NCBI RefSeq assembly: GCF_001813295.1
Contig: NZ_KV812021.1
Coordinates: 1 to 37,435, forward strand
Direction: 5' to 3'
DNA: 37,435 nt
From: Streptococcus sp. HMSC072G04
GTDB lineage: Bacteria > Bacillota > Bacilli > Lactobacillales > Streptococcaceae
Made by a program: the position numbers and the translations under genes. Each line of letters starts with the position of its first letter. Position 1 is the stretch's first letter. This document shows, one piece after another, positions 16,805 to 25,395 of the stretch. A model generated the notes under the pieces. That model was not told where the DNA came from. It did not search any database and saw nothing but the letters and a program-made list of their open reading frames with translations.

Positions 16805-17935
16805 ATGGTAGAATTGAATCTTAATCACATTTATAAAAAATATCCAAATAGCGAACACTACTCAGTTGAAGACTTCAACTTGGACATCAAAGACAAAGAA
16901 TTTATCGTTTTCGTAGGTCCTTCAGGATGTGGTAAATCAACTACTCTTCGTATGATCGCTGGTCTTGAAGACATCACAGAAGGTGAATGTTCGATCGATG
17001 GTACTGTTGTAAACAACGTAGCACCTAAAGACCGTGATATTGCCATGGTATTCCAAAACTACGCTCTTTACCCACACATGACTGTGTACGATAACATGGC
17101 ATTTGGTTTGAAATTGCGTAAATACAGCAAGGAAGATATCGACAAACGTGTACAAGAAGCAGCTGAAATCCTTGGCTTGAAAGAATTCTTGGATCGTAAA
17201 CCAGCTGACCTTTCTGGTGGTCAACGTCAACGTGTGGCTATGGGACGTGCCATTGTCCGTGATGCAAAAGTGTTCTTGATGGACGAACCTTTGTCAAACT
17301 TGGATGCGAAACTTCGTGTATCCATGCGTGCTGAAATCGCGAAAATCCACCGCCGTATCGGTGCTACAACAATCTATGTAACCCACGACCAAACAGAAGC
17401 GATGACATTGGCTGACCGTATCGTTATCATGTCTGCTACTAAAAACCCAGCTGGTACTGGTACAATTGGACGTGTGGAACAAATTGGTTCTCCGCAAGAA
17501 GTGTACAAGAACCCTGTTAACAAATTCGTAGCTGGATTTATCGGAAGCCCTGCCATGAACTTCATTAACGTGAAGTTGGAAGGTGGACACATCGTTACTA
17601 ACGGCTTGAATTTGAAAGTTCCAGAAGGTGCTTTGAAAGTCTTGAAAGAAAAAGGCTATGATGGTAAAGAATTGATCTTTGGTATCCGTCCAGAAGACGT
17701 GAATACAGAAGCTGCATTCCTTGAAACTTTCCCAGAATCAGTAGTAAAAGCAACGATCTCTGTATCTGAATTGCTTGGTTCTGAATCTCACTTGTACTGT
17801 CAAGTTGGTGACAACGAATTCATCGCTAAAGTAGATGCGCGTGACTACCTTGAAACAGGTGCAACCATCGAACTTGGATTTGACTTGAACAAAGCTCACT
17901 TCTTCGACAAAGAAACTGAAAAGACAGTATACTAA
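16805..17935 (+). CDS. msmK: Multi-sugar ABC transporter ATPase MsmK (UgpC/MalK type)
   Basis: 376 aa. This is the cytoplasmic ATPase that streptococci share among several carbohydrate ABC importers (raffinose, sialic acid, maltodextrin). Walker A GPSGCGKST is at residues 38-46, the signature LSGGQ at 136-140 and Walker B DE at 160-161, with the H-loop THDQTEA. The C-terminal 130 residues form the regulatory OB-type domain seen in MalK. AAAGGAG precedes the ATG. The gene stands alone without permease or binding-protein genes, as is usual for this shared ATPase. Codon use is that of a highly expressed gene. Confidence 0.93.
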   Translation: MVELNLNHIYKKYPNSEHYSVEDFNLDIKDKEFIVFVGPSGCGKSTTLRMIAGLEDITEGECSIDGTVVNNVAPKDRDIAMVFQNYALYPHMTVYDNMAFGLKLRKYSKEDIDKRVQEAAEILGLKEFLDRKPADLSGGQRQRVAMGRAIVRDAKVFLMDEPLSNLDAKLRVSMRAEIAKIHRRIGATTIYVTHDQTEAMTLADRIVIMSATKNPAGTGTIGRVEQIGSPQEVYKNPVNKFVAGFIGSPAMNFINVKLEGGHIVTNGLNLKVPEGALKVLKEKGYDGKELIFGIRPEDVNTEAAFLETFPESVVKATISVSELLGSESHLYCQVGDNEFIAKVDARDYLETGATIELGFDLNKAHFFDKETEKTVY

Positions 17936-17951
17936 TACCTACTGGCGCTAT

Positions 17952-17988
17952 AGAGACTGAGACAATGTGTCTCGGTCTCTTTCATTTT
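17952..17988 (+). terminator. Terminator or attenuator between msmK and the glucosidase
   Basis: A 12-bp stem with one G-U pair (AGAGACTGAGAC/GTCTCGGTCTCT), followed by TTTCATTTT. It ends at the ribosome-binding site of the next gene, which has no clear promoter of its own, so partial readthrough is likely. Confidence 0.65.
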
Positions 17989-18001
17989 AAGGAGACAAAA
18001 C

Positions 18002-19669
18002 ATGGAAAAAGACTGGTGGAAGGGGAAGGTCGCTTATCAGATCTACCCAAAAAGCTTCAAAGACAGCAATGGAGATGGTGTTGGGGATTTAAAAGGAATC
18101 ACGGAGAAACTCGATTACCTTCAAGACTTAGGGATTGATATTCTCTGGTTATCCCCTATTTACAAGAGTCCTTTTATTGACCAGGGTTACGATATTTCCG
18201 ATTATTATGCCATTGATCCTATTTTTGGAACGATGGAAGATATGGAAGAGTTGATCGCTGAAGGCAAGAAGCGAGGCATTTCCATCATTATGGACTTGGT
18301 GGTCAACCACTGCTCGAGTCATCACGAATGGTTCCAAAAGGCTTTAGAAGATCCAGAAGGTCCTTATGCGGATTACTTTTATTTCATCGAAAGTGACAAG
18401 GAACCCAACAACTGGGAAAGTTACTTTGGAGGCAGTGTCTGGGAACCGGTTCCTGGTACTAACAAATACTATCTCCATTCTTTCCACAAGGATCAGCCAG
18501 ATCTCAATTGGCAAAATCCTGTCTTACGCGAAGAGATTTACAAGATGATCAATTGGTGGTTGGACAAGGGAATTGCGGGCTTCCGGATTGATGCTATCAT
18601 CAACATTAAAAAAGATCTAGAATGGCGTTCGCTTCCGTCCGATCGCGAAAATGGCCTGGTCCCTGTACCGGAGTCTCTGGTCAATGCGCAACCGATTGAA
18701 CCTTTCTTGCAAGAGTTAAAGGAGCGGACCTTCGCCAAGTACAATGCCTTCACAGTAGGGGAAGTTTTCAATGAAACCGACGAAGAATTGCATTTCTTCA
18801 TTGGAAAAGATGGTGTCTTCTCTTCCATCTTTGACTTCAAACAAACCATGCTGGGGCAGGAAGGAAAAGGCTGGTTCGACCATGCTCTTCCAACTGCAGA
18901 TGAACTCAAGGAAAGTATTTTCCAAGCCCATGAGCGCGCAGATAGTATTGGGGTGCTCTCGACCATCATTGAAAACCACGACGAACCTCGTGGTGTGTCC
19001 CACTATATCTTAGAAGGTCCAGTCAACGACACGAGTAAAAAAGCTCTGGGAACCATTCAAATCTTGCGCAAGGGAATTCCTTTTATCTATCAAGGCCAAG
19101 AAATTGGAATGGAAAACCAAGTCTTTGAATCGGTGGAGGATTTTGATGATATTGCGACCATCAATGGTTATCATGTGGCGAAAGAAGCTGGTTTGAGCGA
19201 GGAAGAAGCCTTGGCCGCGATTGCCAAATACAGCCGGGACAATGCGCGAACACCCATGCAATGGTCAGCAGAGCCAGGTCTGGGCTTTAGTGATGGACCA
19301 GCTTGGTTGATCAGCCCAAAACCAGATGTTGCCATCAATGTGGAAGATCAGGAAAAGGATCCCAATTCTATCTTGAATTATTACCGGCAGCTGACGGCCT
19401 TGTATCGCCATCCCCTCTATGGAAATACTATCCGATTTGGAGATATGATCCCAGCGTATCGGGACCGTGAAAACATCATCGCCTTTGAACGCCGTGGGGA
19501 CAAGCGTCTCGTGGTTATCAGCAATTTCCAAAATCGCCAGGCCACCTTGGAGTTGCCAGCTCCGATTAAAACGGTCGTTTTAAATAATACAGCAGGATTA
19601 TTCCAAGAAGGAGACCAAGTGCTCGAATTGGCCCCTTACCAAACGGTTGTGTTGGAATTGGTGGAATAG
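18002..19669 (+). CDS. GH13 alpha-glucosidase (oligo-1,6-glucosidase type)
   Basis: 555 aa, no signal peptide, so cytoplasmic. Glycoside hydrolase family 13 with the start WWKGKVAYQIYPKSF, the region I motif DLVVNH, nucleophile Asp197 (GFRIDAI), acid/base Glu254 (VGEVFN) and stabiliser Asp327 (ENHDEPR). These belong to the group that cleaves alpha-1,6 or alpha-1,4 glucosidic bonds in small imported oligosaccharides. DexB and MalL are both possible names. The sequence AIINIKKDLEW after the nucleophile is unlike the AIDMIGK-type sequence of classical streptococcal DexB, so no symbol is given. Placed 66 bp after msmK and probably co-expressed with it, linking uptake with hydrolysis. Confidence 0.9.
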   Translation: MEKDWWKGKVAYQIYPKSFKDSNGDGVGDLKGITEKLDYLQDLGIDILWLSPIYKSPFIDQGYDISDYYAIDPIFGTMEDMEELIAEGKKRGISIIMDLVVNHCSSHHEWFQKALEDPEGPYADYFYFIESDKEPNNWESYFGGSVWEPVPGTNKYYLHSFHKDQPDLNWQNPVLREEIYKMINWWLDKGIAGFRIDAIINIKKDLEWRSLPSDRENGLVPVPESLVNAQPIEPFLQELKERTFAKYNAFTVGEVFNETDEELHFFIGKDGVFSSIFDFKQTMLGQEGKGWFDHALPTADELKESIFQAHERADSIGVLSTIIENHDEPRGVSHYILEGPVNDTSKKALGTIQILRKGIPFIYQGQEIGMENQVFESVEDFDDIATINGYHVAKEAGLSEEEALAAIAKYSRDNARTPMQWSAEPGLGFSDGPAWLISPKPDVAINVEDQEKDPNSILNYYRQLTALYRHPLYGNTIRFGDMIPAYRDRENIIAFERRGDKRLVVISNFQNRQATLELPAPIKTVVLNNTAGLFQEGDQVLELAPYQTVVLELVE

Positions 19670-19701
19670 AAAAGAACCTTCGCGTCTGCGAAGGTTCTTT
19701 T
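19670..19701. terminator. Bidirectional terminator
   Basis: A perfect 14-bp stem (AAAAGAACCTTCGC/GCGAAGGTTCTTTT) with a 4-nt loop lies between the convergent glucosidase and carboxypeptidase genes; both strands end in T-runs. Confidence 0.9.
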
Positions 19702-19728
19702 CGTGTCATCCAAGTCTAAACCTGGAAC

Positions 19729-22700
19729 TTACTCAACTTTTTTCTTTTTCAAGAGGAGGAAGCCTCCGCTAACGGCTAACAAGAAGCCGGAAAGAATGAA
19801 GCGCGCAGTTGTGTCTTCTCCAGTTTGTGGCAATTGTGCCTTGGCTGGACTTTCTTGGAAGCTTTGTCCTACTTGGTAAGTCAAGGCTTGCACACTTTCT
19901 TCATTTTTAGTTGTCATTTCTTTTTGTGGAAGGAGGACTTTAGGAGTATCCTTCTTGGCTAAGATTGGCTGTGGATTGCTTGTTTGGTTATAAATTGGAA
20001 CCACCACTTGATCTGGTTCTTTAGCTGGAATATAATCCATCAAGCTTGCCAATTTGCTGCCAAAGATCGCATTGGTTACCCAGCGGAAGAAGTGGACAGG
20101 GTGTTGACGGTTGGTTGGATTTCCTGCATAGACAAAGAGTGGTTGTCCCATCAGTTCTCCAGAGATGGCCATGACTTTGTTAGCCAGAACATCGTTATGT
20201 GGCCACCAACCTGCAATATAATAATCGCTTGGAGCGATGCTCATCAAGGTCTTGAAATGCTCTGGAACCTTTTCAATCCAGTTTCCTGAGTTGGAGTAGA
20301 AGAGGGTATTCTTCTTGTATCCGCTGGTCAATGGATCCTGATCATCAATGATCGCTTTCATCAAGCCTTCGTAGTCACTACCGCCTTTTAGTTTTTCAGC
20401 GTCAAATCCTGCAAGAACTCCCAATTTTTCCAATTTTTGCATGGCTTCCCCGCCAATGACAAGGGTTGGTTTCTTGCCAAAAATGGAAGCGTCAAAGCGA
20501 TTGCTTTCCAAAACAACAACATCCGCTTCTTCTGGCGTATTGACGATTTGGAAGCCTAATTTTTCAAGGACCAAACTAGTATGAGCAGGCGCATCTACTC
20601 CAGCCCAATTATAGTGGTAGTTTGGAGAGTAGACCTTCATCGGTTTCAAGGTTGGTCCGCTTGGCACCTTGTAGAGGGCATCACCATAAATGGCATAGTT
20701 TGGTAGGAGCGAAGCAAAGGTATCGCGGTCAACGATGTAGCCATCATCTGTTAGGTAGACAGATTTTCCTTGTGCAATCGCCTGGTTGACAGCTTTAACA
20801 GCACTGGCTGAGGTATTTGCGATCACATAGTAAGGAGCTTTTGGATCGATCTCAGAGGTACGAGTGGCGCGGGTGGTGGTGACTTCTCCTAATTTTCCAT
20901 TGAAAAGACCATCCGCAAAGACGGGTTCGGACTTGAACCCTCTCATATCTGGGAAGTTGACCAGCAACTCTGCGTACATAGCAGCCCAGGCAGATTCGTT
21001 GGAGCCCTTGTAGAGAATGTGGTTGGCATAGCCGCGTTTGGCTTGGGCCATGTCAATGACCAAGTCCCCTTTTTTGTAGGGACCTGTATCTTCTTTGAGC
21101 TCCTTGACGAGGACACCATTGCGTTTGAAGTAGTCGATCATATTGAAGGCTTCTTGGGCATCGTTGTCTTTGTCGAGGCTCATTGGGATGACGTAGTAGT
21201 CTGGGAAGAATTTCGGACGACCATTTTTCACACGTCCAACGATTTCCCCATTTGGACCGACCAGTTCATTTTCGGCTTTTGGATCTTCGGTTTTATTGAG
21301 ACCACGCAGGTAGAAGTTGAGACGCATCTCAAGGAGACGGTCTGGATCTTGGTTGAGGAAGTCAATCCCTCCTAGAACAGCATTGCGACCTGCTTTGTAG
21401 GATTCTTCATTTCCTTCTGGAATTTCAATAGTATGGCCTAAGATACCATGGTAAACAGCATAAACCCCTGTATAACCAGAGAAGGAGTCATCCCAGCCAT
21501 CGCCCCAATCCAGTTTTGGAATGATGTAACTATCGTATTTAGAATTGGCAACTCCTGCCCGTCCCATATGATGGGCATTTTCTAGCATCAGGTCTGACAG
21601 AAGATCGTATTCGAAGTTCGGATCATGTGGTGGCGTTGCAGGTTCGATTAAGAATTCTTTGACAAAACCGTGTAAGTCATAGAGAGCGATCGGATTCCAT
21701 TTGTTGATCATTTGGATAACCGTGCGAACTTCAGGGTTGGTTTGGTAGCTGGCATCCCGGTTTGGATCGAGCCCGTTTGCTAGGGCCCGCAGGTTGAGAG
21801 CATCCCCATCTGGGTTTTCCGTGAAGTCAAATAAGAAGATGAATTTATTGAGCAAAGTTGGAATATCTAGCGTGACAGTTTTAGCATTTCCAGCTTCATC
21901 TGTAGTGTTAAAGGTCACCTTTTCCTTGGTCGCAAAGGTATTGAAGAGGCCTGTGATGATATCAATGCCTGGCTGTTCATCCGCGTGGGTGTTATGGACT
22001 AAGACAGGTAATTTGTAATCCAAGGTTTTGTCTTTTAGTGCGGCCAGCATTTCGCTTGGCTTAGTCAAAGCTGTAGGGTTGGTACTAGACAGGTAGTGAT
22101 CGATGCTGGCTTGGTCCTTGCTCACGATCCCCATCTTCATATCCCGTCCTTGGGCACTCTTGCCAAGGGTTTCCAGCTGCACTAAACGATCGGGTTTCGC
22201 TTCTTCCTTGGATTTTTCGATGGCAGCCAGCATTTCTTCATGTGTATGGTAGTCCTGATAAGGTCGAAAAACAAGGGTCTTATTGATGGTGATCCCTAAG
22301 TCTGCATTGGTTCCGACCAGCTCATGATTGCCGATGTAGTTGCGGTAAGTCCGGCGAATATTATTTGGGCTACGAAGACTGAGATCTTCACCAAAGAGAT
22401 CCTGCACGTCAATGTGGAGATCCAGATCGTTGCCGTTTGCGGTCTCTGTGATAGTAAGGAATGGATCCTTGCTCAGTGTTCCTGTCTCCATATCCCAGGT
22501 TTTCCACTCAGAGAGAGGCTTATTGTCTAAGGTCCAGCTGATCTTGCCAGCAGCTTGAGCTTTTTCTTGGACTTTGTCATCAATCGTACTCTTTTCAGAG
22601 AGATAAATGGTGCTATCCGACAAGCGTGTCGCTTGGTCAGCGGTTGTTGTAGCACGGTTGGTGACTGGACTAGCGGCTGGAGCAACTTCTGTAGTAGAAG

Positions 22701-22962
22701 TCGCATCAGAAGTCGCTGCTGGTTCCGCAGAAGTGGCAGTGACTGCGGTGTCTTCTTTTTCAGCTACAGAAGGACTGGCAGTATCAGCTGTCATAGGTTG
22801 CTCAGTAGCAGGTGTCGCTTCAAGGACCGTGCTTGGTTCTGTTTGAGGCGCTTCTAAGCTATCGGCTGAAGCTTGGCCATGACCGATAACGGAAAGCAAG
22901 ACAGCCGCTGAGAGGCTGAGTGTTGTAGTGTACAAATGTTTCTTATACGAAGACTTCATCAT
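19729..22962 (-). CDS. LPXTG-anchored M14-family zinc carboxypeptidase
   Basis: 1077 aa surface protein. A signal peptide (KKHLYTTTLSLSAAVLLSV, cleavage near ASA-DS at residue 33) is followed by a Thr/Ala/Pro/Glu-rich disordered region to about 110. The M14 peptidase domain covers about 230-540. The zinc ligands are His326 and Glu329 (HADE) and His431 (YDLHG); NPDG is at 383-386, the substrate-binding DPNRD at 399-403 and the catalytic Glu513 in GHTIEIPEG. About 500 further residues of unknown fold precede LPQTG (1044-1048), a membrane helix and KKKK tail. All catalytic residues are present, so it should be active outside the cell, trimming peptides or cell-wall peptides; the substrate is unknown. 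AAGGAGG lies 9 nt before the ATG. A cre site overlaps its promoter. Confidence 0.9.
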   Translation of the reverse strand: MMKSSYKKHLYTTTLSLSAAVLLSVIGHGQASADSLEAPQTEPSTVLEATPATEQPMTADTASPSVAEKEDTAVTATSAEPAATSDATSTTEVAPAASPVTNRATTTADQATRLSDSTIYLSEKSTIDDKVQEKAQAAGKISWTLDNKPLSEWKTWDMETGTLSKDPFLTITETANGNDLDLHIDVQDLFGEDLSLRSPNNIRRTYRNYIGNHELVGTNADLGITINKTLVFRPYQDYHTHEEMLAAIEKSKEEAKPDRLVQLETLGKSAQGRDMKMGIVSKDQASIDHYLSSTNPTALTKPSEMLAALKDKTLDYKLPVLVHNTHADEQPGIDIITGLFNTFATKEKVTFNTTDEAGNAKTVTLDIPTLLNKFIFLFDFTENPDGDALNLRALANGLDPNRDASYQTNPEVRTVIQMINKWNPIALYDLHGFVKEFLIEPATPPHDPNFEYDLLSDLMLENAHHMGRAGVANSKYDSYIIPKLDWGDGWDDSFSGYTGVYAVYHGILGHTIEIPEGNEESYKAGRNAVLGGIDFLNQDPDRLLEMRLNFYLRGLNKTEDPKAENELVGPNGEIVGRVKNGRPKFFPDYYVIPMSLDKDNDAQEAFNMIDYFKRNGVLVKELKEDTGPYKKGDLVIDMAQAKRGYANHILYKGSNESAWAAMYAELLVNFPDMRGFKSEPVFADGLFNGKLGEVTTTRATRTSEIDPKAPYYVIANTSASAVKAVNQAIAQGKSVYLTDDGYIVDRDTFASLLPNYAIYGDALYKVPSGPTLKPMKVYSPNYHYNWAGVDAPAHTSLVLEKLGFQIVNTPEEADVVVLESNRFDASIFGKKPTLVIGGEAMQKLEKLGVLAGFDAEKLKGGSDYEGLMKAIIDDQDPLTSGYKKNTLFYSNSGNWIEKVPEHFKTLMSIAPSDYYIAGWWPHNDVLANKVMAISGELMGQPLFVYAGNPTNRQHPVHFFRWVTNAIFGSKLASLMDYIPAKEPDQVVVPIYNQTSNPQPILAKKDTPKVLLPQKEMTTKNEESVQALTYQVGQSFQESPAKAQLPQTGEDTTARFILSGFLLAVSGGFLLLKKKKVE

Positions 22963-22999
22963 ATAGAAGACCCTCCTTAAAAAGTTATTTTCCAGTTCT

Positions 23000-23028
23000 A
23001 GTATACCATTTTAGGAAAGCGTTTACAA
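23000..23028 (-). promoter_or_regulatory. Promoter with overlapping CcpA cre site for the M14 carboxypeptidase
   Basis: On the minus strand TTGTAA (23028-23023), 17-bp spacer and TATACT (23005-23000). The cre-like TGTAAACGCTTTCC (23027-23014) matches 13 of 14 consensus positions and covers the -35, so carbon catabolite repression is predicted. Confidence 0.75.
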
Positions 23029-23041
23029 CAACTGCCTGAAT

Positions 23042-23070
23042 AAAAAAGCCTTTGCATCTTGCAAGGGCTT
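23042..23070 (-). terminator. Terminator of the ArAE-like gene
   Basis: AAGCCTTTGCA/TGCAAGGGCTT stem with a TCT loop, followed on the minus strand by six Ts. Its inner core (TTTGCATCTTGCAAGG) is the same as in the rpsI terminator. Confidence 0.85.
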
Positions 23071-23076
23071 CTTTGT

Positions 23077-24039
23077 CTATTCTGTTTCCTCATGGAATTG
23101 TTGGTAAAAATCAACCTTAACCTGGATAAAAGTTTCTAAGTCTCTTAAGAGTTGGAGCAAGGTGGCGCGTGTTTCGAATTCTTCACGGGTCTTAGGAAGA
23201 GGGCGTTCGCGAAAGATCGCTAAATACTGACTAATATCATCAAGAAGATCTTGGGCGGGATTTTCCTGACTTAACTGTTGGGCTGTCTTCTTAAATAGTT
23301 GTGCTAGGATCATACTTTCACTCGCCGCCAACTGACAGCGGTTGACGTTTTCTGCCATATCCCGCAGAATATCGTTTTGCCGCTTGCGCATTTCGAAGTA
23401 GTGAATATGGTAGTTGGTTTGGTGAAAGAGGTGGTTGGAATGGTCCAGATAGACTAGGTTCAAAGCGTCCTTTAGGATGCTGTCCAACTCCTTAATCAAG
23501 CGAGCATCATTGCGACCATCCCCTTTACCAAGTAATTCCGCAAAACGACCAAGGATCTTTTTCAGTTGGTCTTCAACAACATCATGGTAGTGATCGATCG
23601 CTCCCTGATTAGAAGGCATATAGAGATTGGCCAGCAAGGCAAAGCTGGTCCCAATTAAAAAGAGGGCAAGTTCATTGAGCAAGAGTCCCCAGGAAGTAGA
23701 CTGCTCAATTAAGAGATGGGTGACCAGCACCGTACTAGGCGTGATGCCGATCTGCCAACCCAATAGAAAGGCGCAAGGAACATAGAGAGCGATAAAGACT
23801 CCCAGTGCCCAAAGGTTGAATCCAAAAAAGGAAAAGGCGAGACTTCCGATAGCAAGGGCCAGTAAGGTCGACATAAAGCGCTGGTAGGCTTGCTTGATGG
23901 TACTGCGACGCGTATCCGAGATACTTAAGATGGCAATGACGCCAGCTGAGATGGCATAGGTCAAGCCCAGAGCATAAGCGAGGGCCGCTGCTAAACAGGT
24001 GGCCAAGGTGAGTTTGATGGTTCGTTGAAAAAGAGGCAT
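23077..24039 (-). CDS. Aromatic acid exporter (ArAE/FUSC-like) family membrane protein
   Basis: 320 aa. About 140 N-terminal residues form four to six hydrophobic helices (LTLATCLAAALAYALGLTYA, GVIAILSIS, LALAIGSLAFSFFGF, LWALGVFIALYVP, LALFLIGTSFALLANLYMP). The rest is a soluble helical domain rich in charged residues (DHYHDVVEDQLKKILG onward), the layout of the Gram-positive ArAE_1 family (formerly DUF939). The early TRRSTIKQAYQRF segment is typical of these proteins. They are predicted to export aromatic carboxylates, but streptococcal members lack tested substrates. Divergent from rlmB with an extended -10 at 24086-24094. Confidence 0.85.
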   Translation of the reverse strand: MPLFQRTIKLTLATCLAAALAYALGLTYAISAGVIAILSISDTRRSTIKQAYQRFMSTLLALAIGSLAFSFFGFNLWALGVFIALYVPCAFLLGWQIGITPSTVLVTHLLIEQSTSWGLLLNELALFLIGTSFALLANLYMPSNQGAIDHYHDVVEDQLKKILGRFAELLGKGDGRNDARLIKELDSILKDALNLVYLDHSNHLFHQTNYHIHYFEMRKRQNDILRDMAENVNRCQLAASESMILAQLFKKTAQQLSQENPAQDLLDDISQYLAIFRERPLPKTREEFETRATLLQLLRDLETFIQVKVDFYQQFHEETE

Positions 24040-24085
24040 GGCTTCCTTTCTAGTTCGGTTCGTTCATTGAGATAGATTTGATTTC

Positions 24086-24094
24086 ATTATATCA
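24086..24094 (-). promoter_or_regulatory. Promoter of the ArAE-like gene, extended -10
   Basis: On the minus strand TGA-TATAAT, about 47 bp before the ATG. No good -35. Divergent from the rlmB promoter 30 bp away. Confidence 0.55.
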
Positions 24095-24120
24095 TGAATT
24101 GGCCTCTTCCTCCTTTCTTG

Positions 24121-24129
24121 TGGTATACT
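24121..24129 (+). promoter_or_regulatory. rlmB promoter, extended -10 with apparently leaderless start
   Basis: TGG-TATACT ends only 6 bp before the ATG at 24136, so the expected transcription start is at or next to the A of the start codon. Confidence 0.65.
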
Positions 24130-24135
24130 AGTTCT

Positions 24136-24864
24136 ATGGAAAATAACGATATCGTATACGGTGTCCACGCAGTCACCGAGGCTTTACAAGCCAATACAGG
24201 CAATAAATTATATATTCAAGAAGACCTCCGAGGAAAAAATGTCGACAAGATCAAGGCCTTAGCAGCTGAGAAAAAAGTGTCAATTTCTTGGACGCCAAAG
24301 AAAACCCTGCAGGAAATGACAGAAGGAGCTGTTCACCAAGGCTTCGTTCTTCGAGTGGCAGCCTTTGCCTATACAGACTTGGCAGCGATTCTGAAACAGA
24401 CAGCCCAAGAAGAGAACCCACTTTTGTTGATTCTCGATGGTTTAACAGATCCGCACAATCTTGGATCTATCTTACGGACAGCTGATGCGACCAATGTCTC
24501 AGGAGTCATCATTCCTAAGCATCGGGCAGTAGGGGTAACCCCAGTGGTGTCAAAAACTTCTACTGGAGCAGTGGAACACATTCCCATTGCGCGTGTGACC
24601 AATCTTAGCCAAACCTTAGACAAGCTCAAGGAAGAGGGCTTCTGGATCTTTGGAACCGACATGAACGGCACGCCATCTCACCAGTGGAATACGGCTGGCA
24701 AGTTAGCCTTGATTATTGGCAATGAAGGAAAAGGGATCTCAGCCAACATCAAAAAGCAAGTCGATGAGATGATCACCATTCCCATGAATGGTCATGTGCA
24801 AAGCCTCAATGCCAGTGTGGCAGCAGCCATCCTTATGTATGAGGTCTTTCGCAACCGATTATAA
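24136..24864 (+). CDS. rlmB: 23S rRNA 2'-O-methyltransferase, RlmB/TrmH family
   Basis: 242 aa from the ATG at 24136. It begins MENNDIVYGVHAVTEAL, the usual start of SpoU/TrmH enzymes with an N-terminal L30-like substrate-binding domain (about 1-75). The SPOUT methyltransferase domain follows with the motifs LDGLTDPHNLGSILRTA (motif 1), IIGNEGKGIS (motif 2) and SLNASVAAAILMYE (motif 3), which bind S-adenosylmethionine in a knot. An in-frame ATG at 24094 is rejected because it would overlap the promoter. No Shine-Dalgarno sequence is visible before the chosen ATG and the -10 is 6 bp away, so a leaderless mRNA is expected. It starts the rlmB-rae1-degV transcript. Confidence 0.9.
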   Translation: MENNDIVYGVHAVTEALQANTGNKLYIQEDLRGKNVDKIKALAAEKKVSISWTPKKTLQEMTEGAVHQGFVLRVAAFAYTDLAAILKQTAQEENPLLLILDGLTDPHNLGSILRTADATNVSGVIIPKHRAVGVTPVVSKTSTGAVEHIPIARVTNLSQTLDKLKEEGFWIFGTDMNGTPSHQWNTAGKLALIIGNEGKGISANIKKQVDEMITIPMNGHVQSLNASVAAAILMYEVFRNRL

Positions 24865-24882
24865 TCCTAGAAAGGCAATGAT

Positions 24883-25395
24883 ATGAAACGAAAAATCTTA
24901 TTGGTTGACGGCTATAATATGATTGCCTTTTGGCAGGAGACCCGCCAGCTCTTTCAAAAAAGTGAGCTCGATGCAGCCCGCAATATCCTCCTGCAAAAAC
25001 TGAGTCACTATGCTAGCTTTGAAGGAATCGAAGTCATCTGTGTCTTTGATGCCCAGTATATGCCAGGAGTGCGGCAGACTTATGAGGAGTTCAATGTTCA
25101 GGTGGTCTTTACCGGTGAGGATGAGACGGCAGATGACTATATCGAGCGCTTGGCGGAAGAGCTTAACACGCCCCTCCACCAAGTATCGGTAGCGACCAGT
25201 GACTTAAATGAGCAATGGACCGTCTTTGCTCAAGGAGCTCTTCGGGTATCTGCCAGAGAGTTAGAAAAACGAGTCGCAGTCGTCAAAGGGAACCTCAATC
25301 AAGCGCAGCGAGTGGTCAACGATCAAAAACCGCCCATGCGACCGCTCGATCACGAAGTATTGCGACAATTACAAGAAATGATGGGAGACAAGTAA
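24883..25395 (+). CDS. rae1: NYN-domain ribonuclease, Rae1/YacP family
   Basis: 170 aa, the usual length. A PIN-like NYN fold with the conserved acidic residues in VDGYNM (Asp9 region), VFDAQYM and [13 protein letters not shown], expected to coordinate a metal. B. subtilis Rae1 (YacP) is a ribosome-associated endoribonuclease that cuts mRNA in the A site during translation; the same role is inferred here from family membership. In Bacillus it follows cysS-mrnC-rlmB, which is also the neighbourhood in this window apart from an intervening 8-kb block. The stop codon overlaps the next start (TAATG). Confidence 0.88.
   Translation: MKRKILLVDGYNMIAFWQETRQLFQKSELDAARNILLQKLSHYASFEGIEVICVFDAQYMPGVRQTYEEFNVQVVFTGEDETADDYIERLAEELNTPLHQVSVATSDLNEQWTVFAQGALRVSARELEKRVAVVKGNLNQAQRVVNDQKPPMRPLDHEVLRQLQEMMGDK

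Noticed and set aside
23046..23070. Shared terminator core TTTGCATCTTGCAAGG here, at 27299 and at 32986, considered as a mobile repeat
   Set aside because: The similarity ends at the hairpin for the 23046 copy. Terminator hairpins often look alike, so only the two rpsI-linked copies are treated as a true repeat.
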